Assembly (NCBI GenBank): GCA_050049355.1
Contig: JASFWK010000059.1
Location: 1 to 11,519 of the forward strand
Direction: 5' to 3'
Origin: JASFWK01 sp050049355
Lineage (GTDB): Bacteria > Chloroflexota > Anaerolineae > B4-G1 > DUEL01
DNA length: 11,519 nucleotides
The notes under the pieces: model-generated
Told to the model about the DNA's origin: nothing
The model's database searches: none
Seen by the model: only the letters and a program-made list of their open reading frames with translations
Position numbers and translations under genes: made by a program
Part shown: positions 1-7,585 of the stretch, piece after piece
How positions within the stretch are numbered: position 1 is the first letter of the stretch
Layout of the letters: each line of letters starts with the position of its first letter

Positions 1-166
1 CGGGCCGAAGGGGGTGCAGCGTCTGCTGGTCGCCCGTCGACAGGGCCGGCTGTCCTGTCTGGAGGATCTGCGCAAGCTAGGGATCGCCGCGGACCGGGCT
101 GCTCCCTTTGTGCTGTTCGACGGTCGCCGTCCGCCCCGTCAATTGACCCTGTGGCCCGTCGGATGA
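1..166 (+). CDS. 3' end of probable radical SAM DNA modification/repair family protein (partial)
   Basis: An open frame enters the window at base 2 and ends at TGA 164-166, leaving the last 54 residues of a protein. The fragment begins GPKGVQRLLVARRQGRL and continues with LEDLRKLGIAADRA. This pattern, a helix-hairpin-helix-like GPK-x-x-QR-x-x-x-ARR followed by a 'DLRKLG' helix, is what I remember from the C-terminus of the family named 'putative DNA modification/repair radical SAM protein', which is often linked to uracil-DNA glycosylase-like partners. The radical SAM cysteine motif would lie upstream, outside the window, so the assignment rests on the tail alone. Its stop lies 4 bases before the ATG of the next gene, so the two are probably cotranscribed. 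Another protein with a C-terminal HhH domain is the main alternative. Confidence 0.55.
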   Translation, partial: GPKGVQRLLVARRQGRLSCLEDLRKLGIAADRAAPFVLFDGRRPPRQLTLWPVG

Positions 167-170
167 TCTG

Positions 171-980
171 ATGCTGCAGACAAGGACCTACGGCCCCGTC
201 ACCCGGATTCACCTGGCTCGGACCTTCCTGGGGCGTCCCCTCTATGCCGTTGAGGCCTACTTGGTGGACGGTCTGCTGATAGACACCGGGTGTCCGGGGA
301 CGGCCTCCGAGCTGGTTAACTGGTGTCGGGGGCGGGGGATTCGCCAGGCGGTAAACACGCACCATCACGAGGACCATGGGGGTGGCAATAGTGCGCTCCA
401 ACGGGTGCTCGATCTCCCGATCGCGGCGCCGCCGGGAGCTGTGCCTATCCTCGCGGACTTCCCACGTCTGGAGTTCTACCGTCGGGTGGTCTGGGGCCAG
501 CCGGACAGCGTGACCGTTGATCGGCTGGGAGATGTGATAGAGACGGACCATCACCTCTTTGAGGTTATCCCCACATCGGGTCACTCACCTGATCACGTCT
601 GCCTCTTTGAGCGGGAGCGAGGGTGGTTGTTCAGCGGTGACCTCTTCATCCACGAGCGGGTCCGCTACCTGCGGGCTGACGAGGACGCTCTCGCCGTCCT
701 GAAGTCGCTGCGGCGGGCGCTGGGGCTGCGGCCTCGGCTGCTGTTCTGCTCGCATGCCGGCTTGGTAGAGGATGCCTGCGGTGCCATTGAGCGTAAGATC
801 AGGTACTGGGAGGGCTTGGCTGGGGAGGCCCGGGCGCTGTCGGAGGCGGGGCTTCCGCTGCGCGAGGTGACCGATCGCCTCTTGGGCTCTGAGGATATGA
901 TGGCCTATCTCACGCGGGGACACTTTGCCAAGATTAACCTGATCCGTTCACTCCTGGCGAGGGATCGTCCTCAAGAGTAG
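171..980 (+). CDS. MBL-fold metallo-hydrolase
   Basis: This 269-residue protein is a single-domain metallo-beta-lactamase-fold hydrolase, probably cytosolic since no signal peptide is visible. The metal-binding set is complete: H64-x-H66-x-D68-H69 in THHHEDHGG, H138 in TSGHSPDH, D157 in FSGDLF, and H195 in CSHAG. LIDTG at 36-40 is the usual strand-turn before the first metal motif. Residues 205-265 form a helical tail resembling that of glyoxalase II-like or lactonase-like members, but the substrate cannot be read from sequence. ATG 171 follows the previous stop by only 4 bases with a weak ribosome-binding site (GGATG about 161-165), consistent with translational coupling. The neighbour upstream looks like a nucleic-acid maintenance protein, but nuclease activity is not indicated because no beta-CASP domain is present. 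Fold assignment is firm; function is open. Confidence 0.9.
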   Translation: MLQTRTYGPVTRIHLARTFLGRPLYAVEAYLVDGLLIDTGCPGTASELVNWCRGRGIRQAVNTHHHEDHGGGNSALQRVLDLPIAAPPGAVPILADFPRLEFYRRVVWGQPDSVTVDRLGDVIETDHHLFEVIPTSGHSPDHVCLFERERGWLFSGDLFIHERVRYLRADEDALAVLKSLRRALGLRPRLLFCSHAGLVEDACGAIERKIRYWEGLAGEARALSEAGLPLREVTDRLLGSEDMMAYLTRGHFAKINLIRSLLARDRPQE

Positions 981-1131
981 GTTGCCCGCTCGTTTCATCG
1001 GCGATCCCCTGGAAGTCGATCAGGAGAGCCCCGCAGCGCTGGGGGTTCCAGAGGTGAAGAGGGACTATGCGACCGCGCGCCGAAGCGGCCAGGCCGAGGG
1101 AAAGGGGGTAATTCTTGCGTAGGCAGGTGCT

Positions 1132-1136
1132 GGAGG
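1132..1136 (+). promoter_or_regulatory. Shine-Dalgarno sequence of the AlkZ-related gene
   Basis: GGAGG lies 1 base before ATG 1138 and 4 bases before the immediately following in-frame GTG 1141. The spacing favours GTG 1141 as the real initiation codon, which would remove only the first Met. An in-frame stop (TAG 1120-1122) rules out any start further upstream. Confidence 0.5.
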
Positions 1137-1137
1137 A

Positions 1138-2001
1138 ATGGTGAAGGCGGAGGAGATTCTGCGGCTGCGTAATTCCATCTACCGGCGCACACCTGAGCGC
1201 CGACTGCATACCGTCGACGATGCTCGGGTCTTCGTCGAAGAGGTTGGCTTCTGTCACTTCTGGCCCATCAAGGGCGTCGAACTGCCCAGCTTGTTCCACG
1301 CCATCGCCGGGCGGGTGCGCTCGGTGCCAATGAATCACGACGATCCCGATAATCACAAGTGCTGGAGTTGGAAGGATTCGTCCCTTGACAAGCGCTGGTG
1401 GTACTACGGGAAGCTCTTGCGGAGGCGCGCTACCCTGGTCTCTATGGCGGAACTTCTGAACTTCTATGCTCTCTCCGAGAACTACGGCGACTTGTACGAC
1501 TATCAGGACCTGTATCGCGCTGGCAAGATGTCGGCGGAGGCGAAGCTCATCTATGAGACCCTCCTTGAGCACGGTCCGCTTGATACGGTGCGGCTGCGGC
1601 GGGAGGCGCGGATGAGCTCCAAGAGCTCCCAGTCACGCTTCAAGCGAGGCCTGGTGGAGCTGCAAGTGGGGCTCAAGGTGCTGCCAGTTGGGGTGGCGGA
1701 GGCTGGGGCGTGGGGCTATGCGTTCGTCTACGAGCTGTTTCAGCGCTGGTTCCCCGAGGTACCTCAGGAGGCGCGGCCCATCAAACGCAGCGAGGCCCGG
1801 CGTCACCTCGTGCAGCGGTATCTTGACAATGTCGTGGCGGCGGAACGGAAGATGGTGGGCAAGGTGTTCCACGTCTTGGAGTGGACCTCACGGGAACTTG
1901 AGCGCACCATCGCGGCGCTGCTGGAAGAGGGGACGGTCCGGGAGACGGAGGTTGAGGGCCTGGAAGGGCCACAGCTGGTCTCAACGCGGGTCCTCGGATG
2001 A
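1138..2001 (+). CDS. AlkZ/YcaQ-related winged-helix DNA-binding protein
   Basis: This 287-residue protein resembles the group annotated as 'AlkZ-related', relatives of the HTH_42 DNA glycosylases AlkZ and YcaQ that remove interstrand crosslinks or bulky alkyl lesions. It is clearly shorter than classical AlkZ (about 370-400 residues). Visible parts are an N-terminal helical segment with GFCHFWPIKGVELPSL at 37-52, a conserved-looking block with HDDPDNHKCWSWKD at 67-80 and YYGKLL at 89-94, and a likely winged-helix segment at about 132-185. In classical YcaQ the region around residue 40 carries the catalytic QxD/QxQ signature; here it reads CHFW, so glycosylase activity is uncertain. A gap of 157 bases separates it from the MBL gene, and no clear promoter is seen there. 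It converges on clpC. A DNA-binding repair or regulatory role is inferred, not shown. Confidence 0.7.
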   Translation: MVKAEEILRLRNSIYRRTPERRLHTVDDARVFVEEVGFCHFWPIKGVELPSLFHAIAGRVRSVPMNHDDPDNHKCWSWKDSSLDKRWWYYGKLLRRRATLVSMAELLNFYALSENYGDLYDYQDLYRAGKMSAEAKLIYETLLEHGPLDTVRLRREARMSSKSSQSRFKRGLVELQVGLKVLPVGVAEAGAWGYAFVYELFQRWFPEVPQEARPIKRSEARRHLVQRYLDNVVAAERKMVGKVFHVLEWTSRELERTIAALLEEGTVRETEVEGLEGPQLVSTRVLG

Positions 2002-2282
2002 CGTCTCCAGGCTGGTTTGAGAGTAGAGAGTTTCGCAGTAAGCTGAGGGGCTTCTTCCGTCCACGGCAGTGTTCACCGTGGCATGGACGGGGACGAGCCC
2101 TTTGAGGTCTGCGTCAGGGGGGCTGGGTCTTGCCAGCGCTGCCTTGGGTCCTAACGCGCACCCTCAAGTCCTCCCTCCGTGAGACGGGGGGAGCTAGAGG
2201 GAGCCGTATTCACGGGGGCTTTCGGGTGAAGGTTCTCATGAGACAAGCCCCGCCCGAAGGCGGGGCTTGTCTGAGTCAAAGG
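2002..2282. other. Convergent intergenic region rich in hairpins
   Basis: These 281 bases lie between the ends of the AlkZ-related gene and clpC. I find no convincing gene; a 107-codon frame starting at 2130 runs into the clpC 3' end and matches nothing I recognise. Several GC-rich dyads occur: GTCCA/TGGAC around 2060-2090 with a nested CCACGG/CCGTGG, a 10-bp stem with a 3-base loop at 2171-2193 that includes one G-T pair, and the perfect stem at 2241-2272, listed separately. Confidence 0.5.
2241..2272. terminator. Perfect 14-bp hairpin between convergent genes
   Basis: AGACAAGCCCCGCC pairs exactly with GGCGGGGCTTGTCT around a CGAA tetraloop. It lies 10 bases past the clpC stop and about 240 bases past the AlkZ-related stop, where a bidirectional terminator would be expected. 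Neither side has a real U-tract: GAGTCAAA follows on the + strand and CATGAGAACC on the - strand. It may therefore act by stem strength alone, or as an mRNA 3'-end protector. Confidence 0.75.
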
Positions 2283-4778
2283 CTAGGTCTGCACGGTGGG
2301 CTTAGAGACGCTGACTTTTCGTCCTGTCTCCAGCACCTCCATCTTGGAGAATGTCAACCCCTCTTCTTCAGTGTCTACCAGCACCCGATCGCCGCTCTCA
2401 AAGTCGCCGCGCAGAAGCTTGACGCTGAGCGGGCTCTCGACGTGGCGCTGTAGGGCCCGCCGCAGTGGCCGTGCACCAAACTCAGGGTCGTATCCCTCGC
2501 GAGCAAGCCACTCGCGGGCGCTGTCGGTCAGCTCTACCTGCAGTCCCTGCTCCGCCAGACGCTCTGCTATCTCCCCCATCTGGAGGTCCACGATCTCCTC
2601 GACCTGGTCGATCGTGAGTCGGTTGAAGATGATGATCTCATCTACCCGGTTGATGAACTCTGGCCGGAACCTCTTCTTCAAAGCGCCTTCGATGCGGCGC
2701 CGACTCTCCTCTTCCTCGCGCTGCTCTTCCTCCTCATCACTTCGAGTGAACCCTATCGCGCCGCCCTTTGTGGCGAACTCGGTCCCGACGTTGGAGGTCA
2801 TTATCACCACGGTGTTGCGGAAGTCTACCGTACGGCCCTGTCCGTCGGTGAGCCTGCCGTCGTCCAGGATCTGGAGCAGGGCATGGAGCACCTCAGGATG
2901 GGCCTTCTCTACCTCATCGAAGAGGACGACTTGGTAAGGTCGTCGTCGGACTGCCTCGGTCAGTTGGCCACCCTTCTCGTAGCCGACGTAGCCCGGCGGT
3001 GCGCCGAAGAGCCGGCTGACGGTATGATGCTCGTGGTACTCGCTCATATCGATGCGCAGCAAGGCATCCTCGTCATCGAAGAGGAACCAGGCCAGCGTCT
3101 TGGCGAGCTCCGTCTTACCGACCCCCGAGGAACCCAGGAAGATGAAGCTGCCGATGGGCCGGCGAGGGTCCTTGAGACCGGAGCGGCCGCGCCGGATGGC
3201 GTCGGCCACGGCGGCCACCCCCGCGTCCTGCCCGACGATGCGTTGATGGAGGGCATCTTCCATCCGAAGGAGCTTCTCCGCTTCCGTCTCCATCATCTGG
3301 GCGACTGGGATGCCGGTCCAGGATGCCACCACCTCGGCGATGTCTTCCTCTTCGACGGTCTCGTCTAGCTGGTGCTCCTGCTGCCAGATCTCTCGCTTCC
3401 TGTCGAACTCCTCCTCGATGCGGAGCCGCTGCATCTTGAGCTCCGCCGCTCGTTCGTACTCACGCTGGCTTCCGGCCGCCTCCTCCTCAATGTGCAGGTG
3501 GTTGATGTTTGTCTCCATCTCCTTCAGGTCGGGCGGCAGGGTGTAGAGCGCGACGCGAAGCTTGGCTGCCGCTTCGTCCACCAGGTCGATCGCTTTGTCG
3601 GGCAGTCTTCGATCGGTGACGTAGCGGTGAGAGAGACGGGCTGCAGATATCAGCGACTCGTCCGAGATGTGGAGACGGTGGTGAGCTTCGTAGCGATCCC
3701 GCAGACCCCGCAGCATCTCGATGGTCTCCTCTACATTGGGCTCGTCCACAAACACGGGAGCGAAGCGTCGCTCCAGGGCGCCGTCTTGCTCGATGTACTG
3801 GCGATACTCGTCCAGCGTGGTCGCTCCAATACACTGGAGTTCTCCGCGAGCCAGCGCGGGCTTCATCATGCTGGAAGCATCCAGAGCACCTGAAGCTGCC
3901 CCAGCGCCCACCACGGTGTGGAGCTCGTCGATGAAGAGGATGATCTCTCCCTCCGCTCGCTGAACCTCCTCGATGGCGGTCTTCAACCGCTCCTCGAACT
4001 CCCCCCGGAAGCGGGTTCCGGCGACCATCGCGGCCAAGTCCAGCTGAACCAGCCGCTTGCCCTTCAAGATCTCCGGCACGTCGTCTGAGGTGACCTTCTG
4101 GGCCAACCCCTCAACGATGGCGGTTTTGCCCACACCGGGTTCGCCGATGAGGACCGGGTTGTTCTTGGTGCGGCGGCAGAGAATTTGGATCACTCGCAGT
4201 ATCTCGTCGTCTCGCCCGATAACCGGGTCCAGCTTCCCCCCCCGAGCCATATCGGTCAGGTTGTGGCTGTACTTCTCCAGTGTACGATAACGCGATTCGG
4301 CGCGGCGGTCGGTCACACGTTGGCCGCCGCGGATCTCTCGGATGGCCTTGTGGATGCGTGACTTGGTTACTCCCGTCTCGGAGAGTATGCGAGAGGCCTC
4401 GGTCCCGCGCTCGCTGACGATGGCGAGGAAGATGTGCTCGGTGGAGATATAATCGTCGTTGAGGCGATTGGCCTCGGCATTGGCTTGATCGAGCACCTGC
4501 TTGACGCGGGGAGTGATGAAGACCTGCCCGAGACTTCCGCGTCCGTAAACGCCAGCCTTGTGGCTCTTCCGCAGGGTGGTGTCCAGTCGCTCGCTCATCG
4601 AATCTACATCTACTCCCAAGAACTCCAGGATCTGAGGAACCACCCCGTTCGGCTGCTCCAAAAGGGCCAGCACGATGTGCTCTGTATCCACTTGTGTGTG
4701 CCCGTAGCGGTTCATGATCTCCACAGCCCGTTGGGCTGCGTCCTGCGCCCGCTCGGTGAAACGATCCATTCTCATCAT
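2283..4778 (-). CDS. clpC: ATP-dependent Clp protease ATP-binding subunit ClpC
   Basis: This 831-residue HSP100 AAA+ unfoldase threads damaged or tagged proteins into the ClpP chamber in the cytosol. Order of domains: paired Clp_N repeats at about 5-150; AAA+ domain D1 with Walker A GEPGVGKT (212-219), Walker B LFIDE (281-285) and the ERRF arginine-finger region (336-339); a short middle domain with a UVR-like motif (YERAAELK, 441-448); D2 with Walker A GSSGVGKT (549-556), Walker B LFDE (619-622) and pore loop GYVGY (596-600); then the ClpP-docking loop IGF (675-677). The short UVR middle domain and IGF loop separate it from ClpB. Pore loop 1 reads GTRFRGE, with Phe where Tyr is common. ATG 4778 has GGAG about 10 bases upstream; ATG 4769 (MDRFTERAQ) is an alternative start. 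No ctsR, mcsA, mcsB or clpP lies nearby, unlike the Firmicutes clpC operon. Confidence 0.95.
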   Translation of the reverse strand: MMRMDRFTERAQDAAQRAVEIMNRYGHTQVDTEHIVLALLEQPNGVVPQILEFLGVDVDSMSERLDTTLRKSHKAGVYGRGSLGQVFITPRVKQVLDQANAEANRLNDDYISTEHIFLAIVSERGTEASRILSETGVTKSRIHKAIREIRGGQRVTDRRAESRYRTLEKYSHNLTDMARGGKLDPVIGRDDEILRVIQILCRRTKNNPVLIGEPGVGKTAIVEGLAQKVTSDDVPEILKGKRLVQLDLAAMVAGTRFRGEFEERLKTAIEEVQRAEGEIILFIDELHTVVGAGAASGALDASSMMKPALARGELQCIGATTLDEYRQYIEQDGALERRFAPVFVDEPNVEETIEMLRGLRDRYEAHHRLHISDESLISAARLSHRYVTDRRLPDKAIDLVDEAAAKLRVALYTLPPDLKEMETNINHLHIEEEAAGSQREYERAAELKMQRLRIEEEFDRKREIWQQEHQLDETVEEEDIAEVVASWTGIPVAQMMETEAEKLLRMEDALHQRIVGQDAGVAAVADAIRRGRSGLKDPRRPIGSFIFLGSSGVGKTELAKTLAWFLFDDEDALLRIDMSEYHEHHTVSRLFGAPPGYVGYEKGGQLTEAVRRRPYQVVLFDEVEKAHPEVLHALLQILDDGRLTDGQGRTVDFRNTVVIMTSNVGTEFATKGGAIGFTRSDEEEEQREEEESRRRIEGALKKRFRPEFINRVDEIIIFNRLTIDQVEEIVDLQMGEIAERLAEQGLQVELTDSAREWLAREGYDPEFGARPLRRALQRHVESPLSVKLLRGDFESGDRVLVDTEEEGLTFSKMEVLETGRKVSVSKPTVQT

Positions 4779-4813
4779 ATCTCTAGATCTCCATTCAGTC
4801 TCACTCAGTCCTC

Positions 4814-4841
4814 ATTATACCATACACAGGCTCCCAGTGAA
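4814..4841 (-). promoter_or_regulatory. Extended -10 promoter for clpC
   Basis: On the minus strand a perfect TATAAT (plus 4814-4819) is preceded by TGG (4820-4822), giving an extended -10 element. TTCACT (4836-4841), 16 bases upstream, matches four of six positions of the -35 consensus. Transcription would start near 4807 and leave a leader of about 29 bases before ATG 4778. It means clpC can be expressed independently of clpB, by the housekeeping sigma factor. Confidence 0.7.
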
Positions 4842-4899
4842 AGACCTTGTTGGGGATTGAGCTAGGTCTTCTCGGTCGGCCTGACCTATGGGTCTTCTC
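4841..4899 (-). repeat. Short repeats upstream of the clpC promoter
   Basis: Read on the minus strand, GAGAAGACC occurs twice (plus 4891-4899 and 4865-4873), 26 bases apart. The second copy also begins a 7-bp inverted repeat, AAGACCT/AGGTCTT (4864-4870 and 4841-4847), whose far arm touches the -35 element. The layout could be an operator. It matches neither the CIRCE element bound by HrcA nor the CtsR heptads as I know them. Confidence 0.35.
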
Positions 4900-4931
4900 T
4901 CACAAGCGTTGCGGAGGGAGGAGGGGCAGTC

Positions 4932-7511
4932 CTAGTCAGTCTGCTCGAAGACAACTCGGCCATTCCGAGCGTCTACCTGGATAGTCCCATCCTCTGTGAC
5001 TTCCCCCTCCAGCAGGGCCAGTGCCAAGGGGTCCTGGATCTGGCGTTGAATGACTCGCTTCAGGGGACGCGCGCCGAAGACGGGATCGTAGCCGGCCTCG
5101 GCCAGATACCGCCGCGCGGCGTCGGTCCACTCCAGTTCGATGCGTCGGTCCTTGAGCAAGTCCTCCAAACGGTCTAGTTGAATATCCACGATCTGGGCCA
5201 GGTCCTCTTTGGTCAGGCTTCGGAAGAGGATAACCTCGTCAATTCGGTTGAGGAACTCAGGGCGGAAGGTGCGGTCCAGTTCCTCCATCACCTTCTCCCG
5301 CGCTGCCTCAATGCCCATTTCCTTGATCCAGCGGCTGCCGATGTTGCTGGTCAAGATGATGATGGTGTTGCGGAAGTCCACCGTCCGTCCGTGGCCGTCG
5401 GTCAGTCGGCCCTCGTCTAGAAGCTGCAGCAGTGTATTGAAGACCTCCGAGTGAGCCTTCTCGATCTCGTCGAGGAGAATCACGCTGTAAGGGCGGCGGC
5501 GTACAGCTTCGGTCAGTTGGCCGCCTTCTTCGTAGCCGACGTATCCGGGCGGCGCACCGATGAGTCGAGATACCGTGTGACGTTCCTGGTACTCACTCAT
5601 GTCGATGCGAACTACCGCATCCTCAGTGTCGAAGAGGAACTCAGCCAGCGCTCGAGCCAGCTCCGTCTTGCCCACGCCCGTCGGCCCCAGGAAGATAAAC
5701 GAGCCGATCGGCCGGCTGGGGTCCTGCAATCCGGCGCGAGCTCGACGAACAGCGTTGGAGACGGCGCTAACTGCCTCATTTTGGCCCACCACGCGCTGGT
5801 GGAGCGCCTCCTCCATACGTATCAACTTCTCCCTCTCGCCCTCGAGCAGCCTGGAAACGGGGATACCGGTCCACTCGGCGACGACCTCGGCCACGTCCTC
5901 GGCGCTGACCTCCTCTTTTAGCAGCGCCCCATCCAGCTGCAGCTGGTGCAGGCGTTCCTCTTGCTCTCGGAGCTGACCTTCCAGCTCAACCAACGTCCCA
6001 TACTGCAGCTGCGATGCCCTGGCATAGTTCTGTGTTCGCTGCGCCTCCTCGATCTGGTGGCGTACTCGCTCACTCCGCTCTTTTGTGTCGCGGATCGCCT
6101 GGATGGCGGACTTCTCCTCTTCCCAGCGGGCACGGAGTGCGTCGCTCTGCTCACGTAGGTTGGCCAGTTCCTTCTCCAGATTCTTCAATCGCTCCTTGCT
6201 GGCGTGATCCTTCTCCTTCTTGAGCGCCTCCCGCTCGATCTCTAACTGCATGATGCGCCGGTCGATCTCGTCCAGCTCGGCTGGCTTAGAGTCGATCTCC
6301 ATCCGCAGCCGGGAGGCAGCCTCGTCAATGAGGTCAATTGCCTTGTCGGGCAGTTGTCGGTCGGCGATGTAGCGGCTGCTCAGCGTGGCAGCCGCGATGG
6401 CGGCCGAGTCCTGAATCCGCACGCCGTGGTGAACCTCATATCGCTCCTTCAGACCACGGAGGATGCTGACCGTGTCCTCCACCGACGGCTCACCCACGTA
6501 GACTGGCTGAAACCGCCGCTCCAGAGCAGCATCCTTCTCGATGTACTTGCGATACTCGTCCAGGGTGGTCGCACCGATGGCATGAAGCTCGCCGCGGGCC
6601 AGCTTGGGCTTAAGCATATTGCTGGCGTCTACAGCGCCCTCCGCCGCGCCTGCTCCCACCACGGTGTGCAGTTCGTCGATGAACAGGATTACCTCTCCGG
6701 CGGCGTCGGTCACCTCCTTGAGTACCGCCTTGAGCCGTTCCTCGAACTCGCCTCGGTACTTGGCACCGGCGACCAGGGCGCCCATGTCGAGCGCGACGAT
6801 GCGCCTGTTCTTGAGTCCCTCAGGGACGTCACCCCGCGCGATGCGTTGAGCCAATCCCTCGGCGATAGCGGTCTTGCCCACGCCGGCGTCTCCCACCAGC
6901 ACCGGATTGTTCTTCGTGCGGCGGCTGAGGATGCGCATGACGCGCCGGATCTCCTCGTCCCGCCCGATGACTGGATCGAGTTTGCCCTCACGAGCCAGCT
7001 GGGTCATATCCCGTCCGTATCTCTCCAGCGCTTGATATGTGCTCTCTGGGTGAGGGCTGGTGACGCGTTGGCTGCCTCGGATGGAGGTGAGGGCCCGCAG
7101 GGCGGCGTCTTCACTTACACCGTGGGCGGCCAAGAGCCGCCCGGCTTCCGCCCCCTGAGGACCCAGCAGAGCCAGCAGTAGATGCTCCGTGCTGACGTAT
7201 TCGTCCCTCATCCGCTCGGCGATCTTCTCCGCCTGCGTCAGGGTGTGGGAGAGATCCCGAGAGAGACCCACCTGAGCGGTGGCTCCGTAGACGCGTGGTT
7301 TGTCCTTCAGCGTCTGCTCCACCTCCGCTGTCAGGCCGGGCACGTTCACGCCCAGTCTCCCTAACAACTGAGGGACCACGCCGTCGGACTGGCGCAGGAG
7401 GGCGAGGAGCAGATGGTCTGGCTCGATCTGGCCATGGCTGTACTCCCCAGCCAGCCGCTGCGCCGCCACTGTCGCCTGTTGTGCCCGTTCGGTAAAGCGA
7501 TTCAGATCCAC
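4932..7511 (-). CDS. clpB: ATP-dependent chaperone ClpB
   Basis: ClpB is the cytosolic HSP100 disaggregase that, with DnaK, pulls polypeptides out of aggregates and does not use ClpP. Starting at GTG 7511 the protein is 859 residues, close to E. coli ClpB (857), and begins (M)DLNRFTERAQ as the family does. An in-frame ATG at 7538 would add 9 poorly conserved residues. In this numbering: Clp_N repeats at about 5-145; D1 Walker A GDAGVGKT (207-214), Walker B FIDE (277-280) and pore loop KYRGE; a long coiled-coil middle domain at about 405-525, rich in Glu, Lys and Arg; D2 Walker A GPTGVGKT (609-616), Walker B LLDE (679-682) and GYVGY. No IGF/IGL loop is present after D2 Walker B, as expected for ClpB. 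It lies upstream of clpC on the same strand, with no hairpin terminator between, so readthrough into clpC is likely. Confidence 0.95.
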   Translation of the reverse strand: MDLNRFTERAQQATVAAQRLAGEYSHGQIEPDHLLLALLRQSDGVVPQLLGRLGVNVPGLTAEVEQTLKDKPRVYGATAQVGLSRDLSHTLTQAEKIAERMRDEYVSTEHLLLALLGPQGAEAGRLLAAHGVSEDAALRALTSIRGSQRVTSPHPESTYQALERYGRDMTQLAREGKLDPVIGRDEEIRRVMRILSRRTKNNPVLVGDAGVGKTAIAEGLAQRIARGDVPEGLKNRRIVALDMGALVAGAKYRGEFEERLKAVLKEVTDAAGEVILFIDELHTVVGAGAAEGAVDASNMLKPKLARGELHAIGATTLDEYRKYIEKDAALERRFQPVYVGEPSVEDTVSILRGLKERYEVHHGVRIQDSAAIAAATLSSRYIADRQLPDKAIDLIDEAASRLRMEIDSKPAELDEIDRRIMQLEIEREALKKEKDHASKERLKNLEKELANLREQSDALRARWEEEKSAIQAIRDTKERSERVRHQIEEAQRTQNYARASQLQYGTLVELEGQLREQEERLHQLQLDGALLKEEVSAEDVAEVVAEWTGIPVSRLLEGEREKLIRMEEALHQRVVGQNEAVSAVSNAVRRARAGLQDPSRPIGSFIFLGPTGVGKTELARALAEFLFDTEDAVVRIDMSEYQERHTVSRLIGAPPGYVGYEEGGQLTEAVRRRPYSVILLDEIEKAHSEVFNTLLQLLDEGRLTDGHGRTVDFRNTIIILTSNIGSRWIKEMGIEAAREKVMEELDRTFRPEFLNRIDEVILFRSLTKEDLAQIVDIQLDRLEDLLKDRRIELEWTDAARRYLAEAGYDPVFGARPLKRVIQRQIQDPLALALLEGEVTEDGTIQVDARNGRVVFEQTD

Positions 7512-7517
7512 TTGTCT

Positions 7518-7522
7518 ACCTC
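7518..7522 (-). promoter_or_regulatory. Shine-Dalgarno sequence that selects the clpB GTG start
   Basis: On the minus strand GAGGT sits 6 bases before GTG 7511, good spacing. The alternative ATG 7538 has only GAGG followed by a C-rich run. The family's usual N-terminus (MDLNRFT) also begins at the GTG codon. Confidence 0.6.
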
Positions 7523-7585
7523 TACGCAAAATGGTCATCCCGGGGGCCTCGTTAGACCTCCGGTTCGGACCTATCGTACTCGACC

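Noticed and set aside
1009..1051. CTGGAA/TTCCAG and CCCC/GGGG dyads after the MBL gene as a terminator
   Set aside because: The stems are short, separated by an asymmetric 13-base bulge, and no T-run follows.
934..1572. 212-codon minus-strand frame opposite the AlkZ-related gene
   Set aside because: No recognisable motif, and it overlaps the MBL 3' end and the start of a recognisable gene on the other strand.
6354..7181. 275-codon open frame on the + strand opposite clpB, and other long antisense frames across clpB and clpC
   Set aside because: GC-rich AAA+ genes commonly leave long open antisense frames. The translations show no domain, and the real genes on the minus strand are unambiguous.
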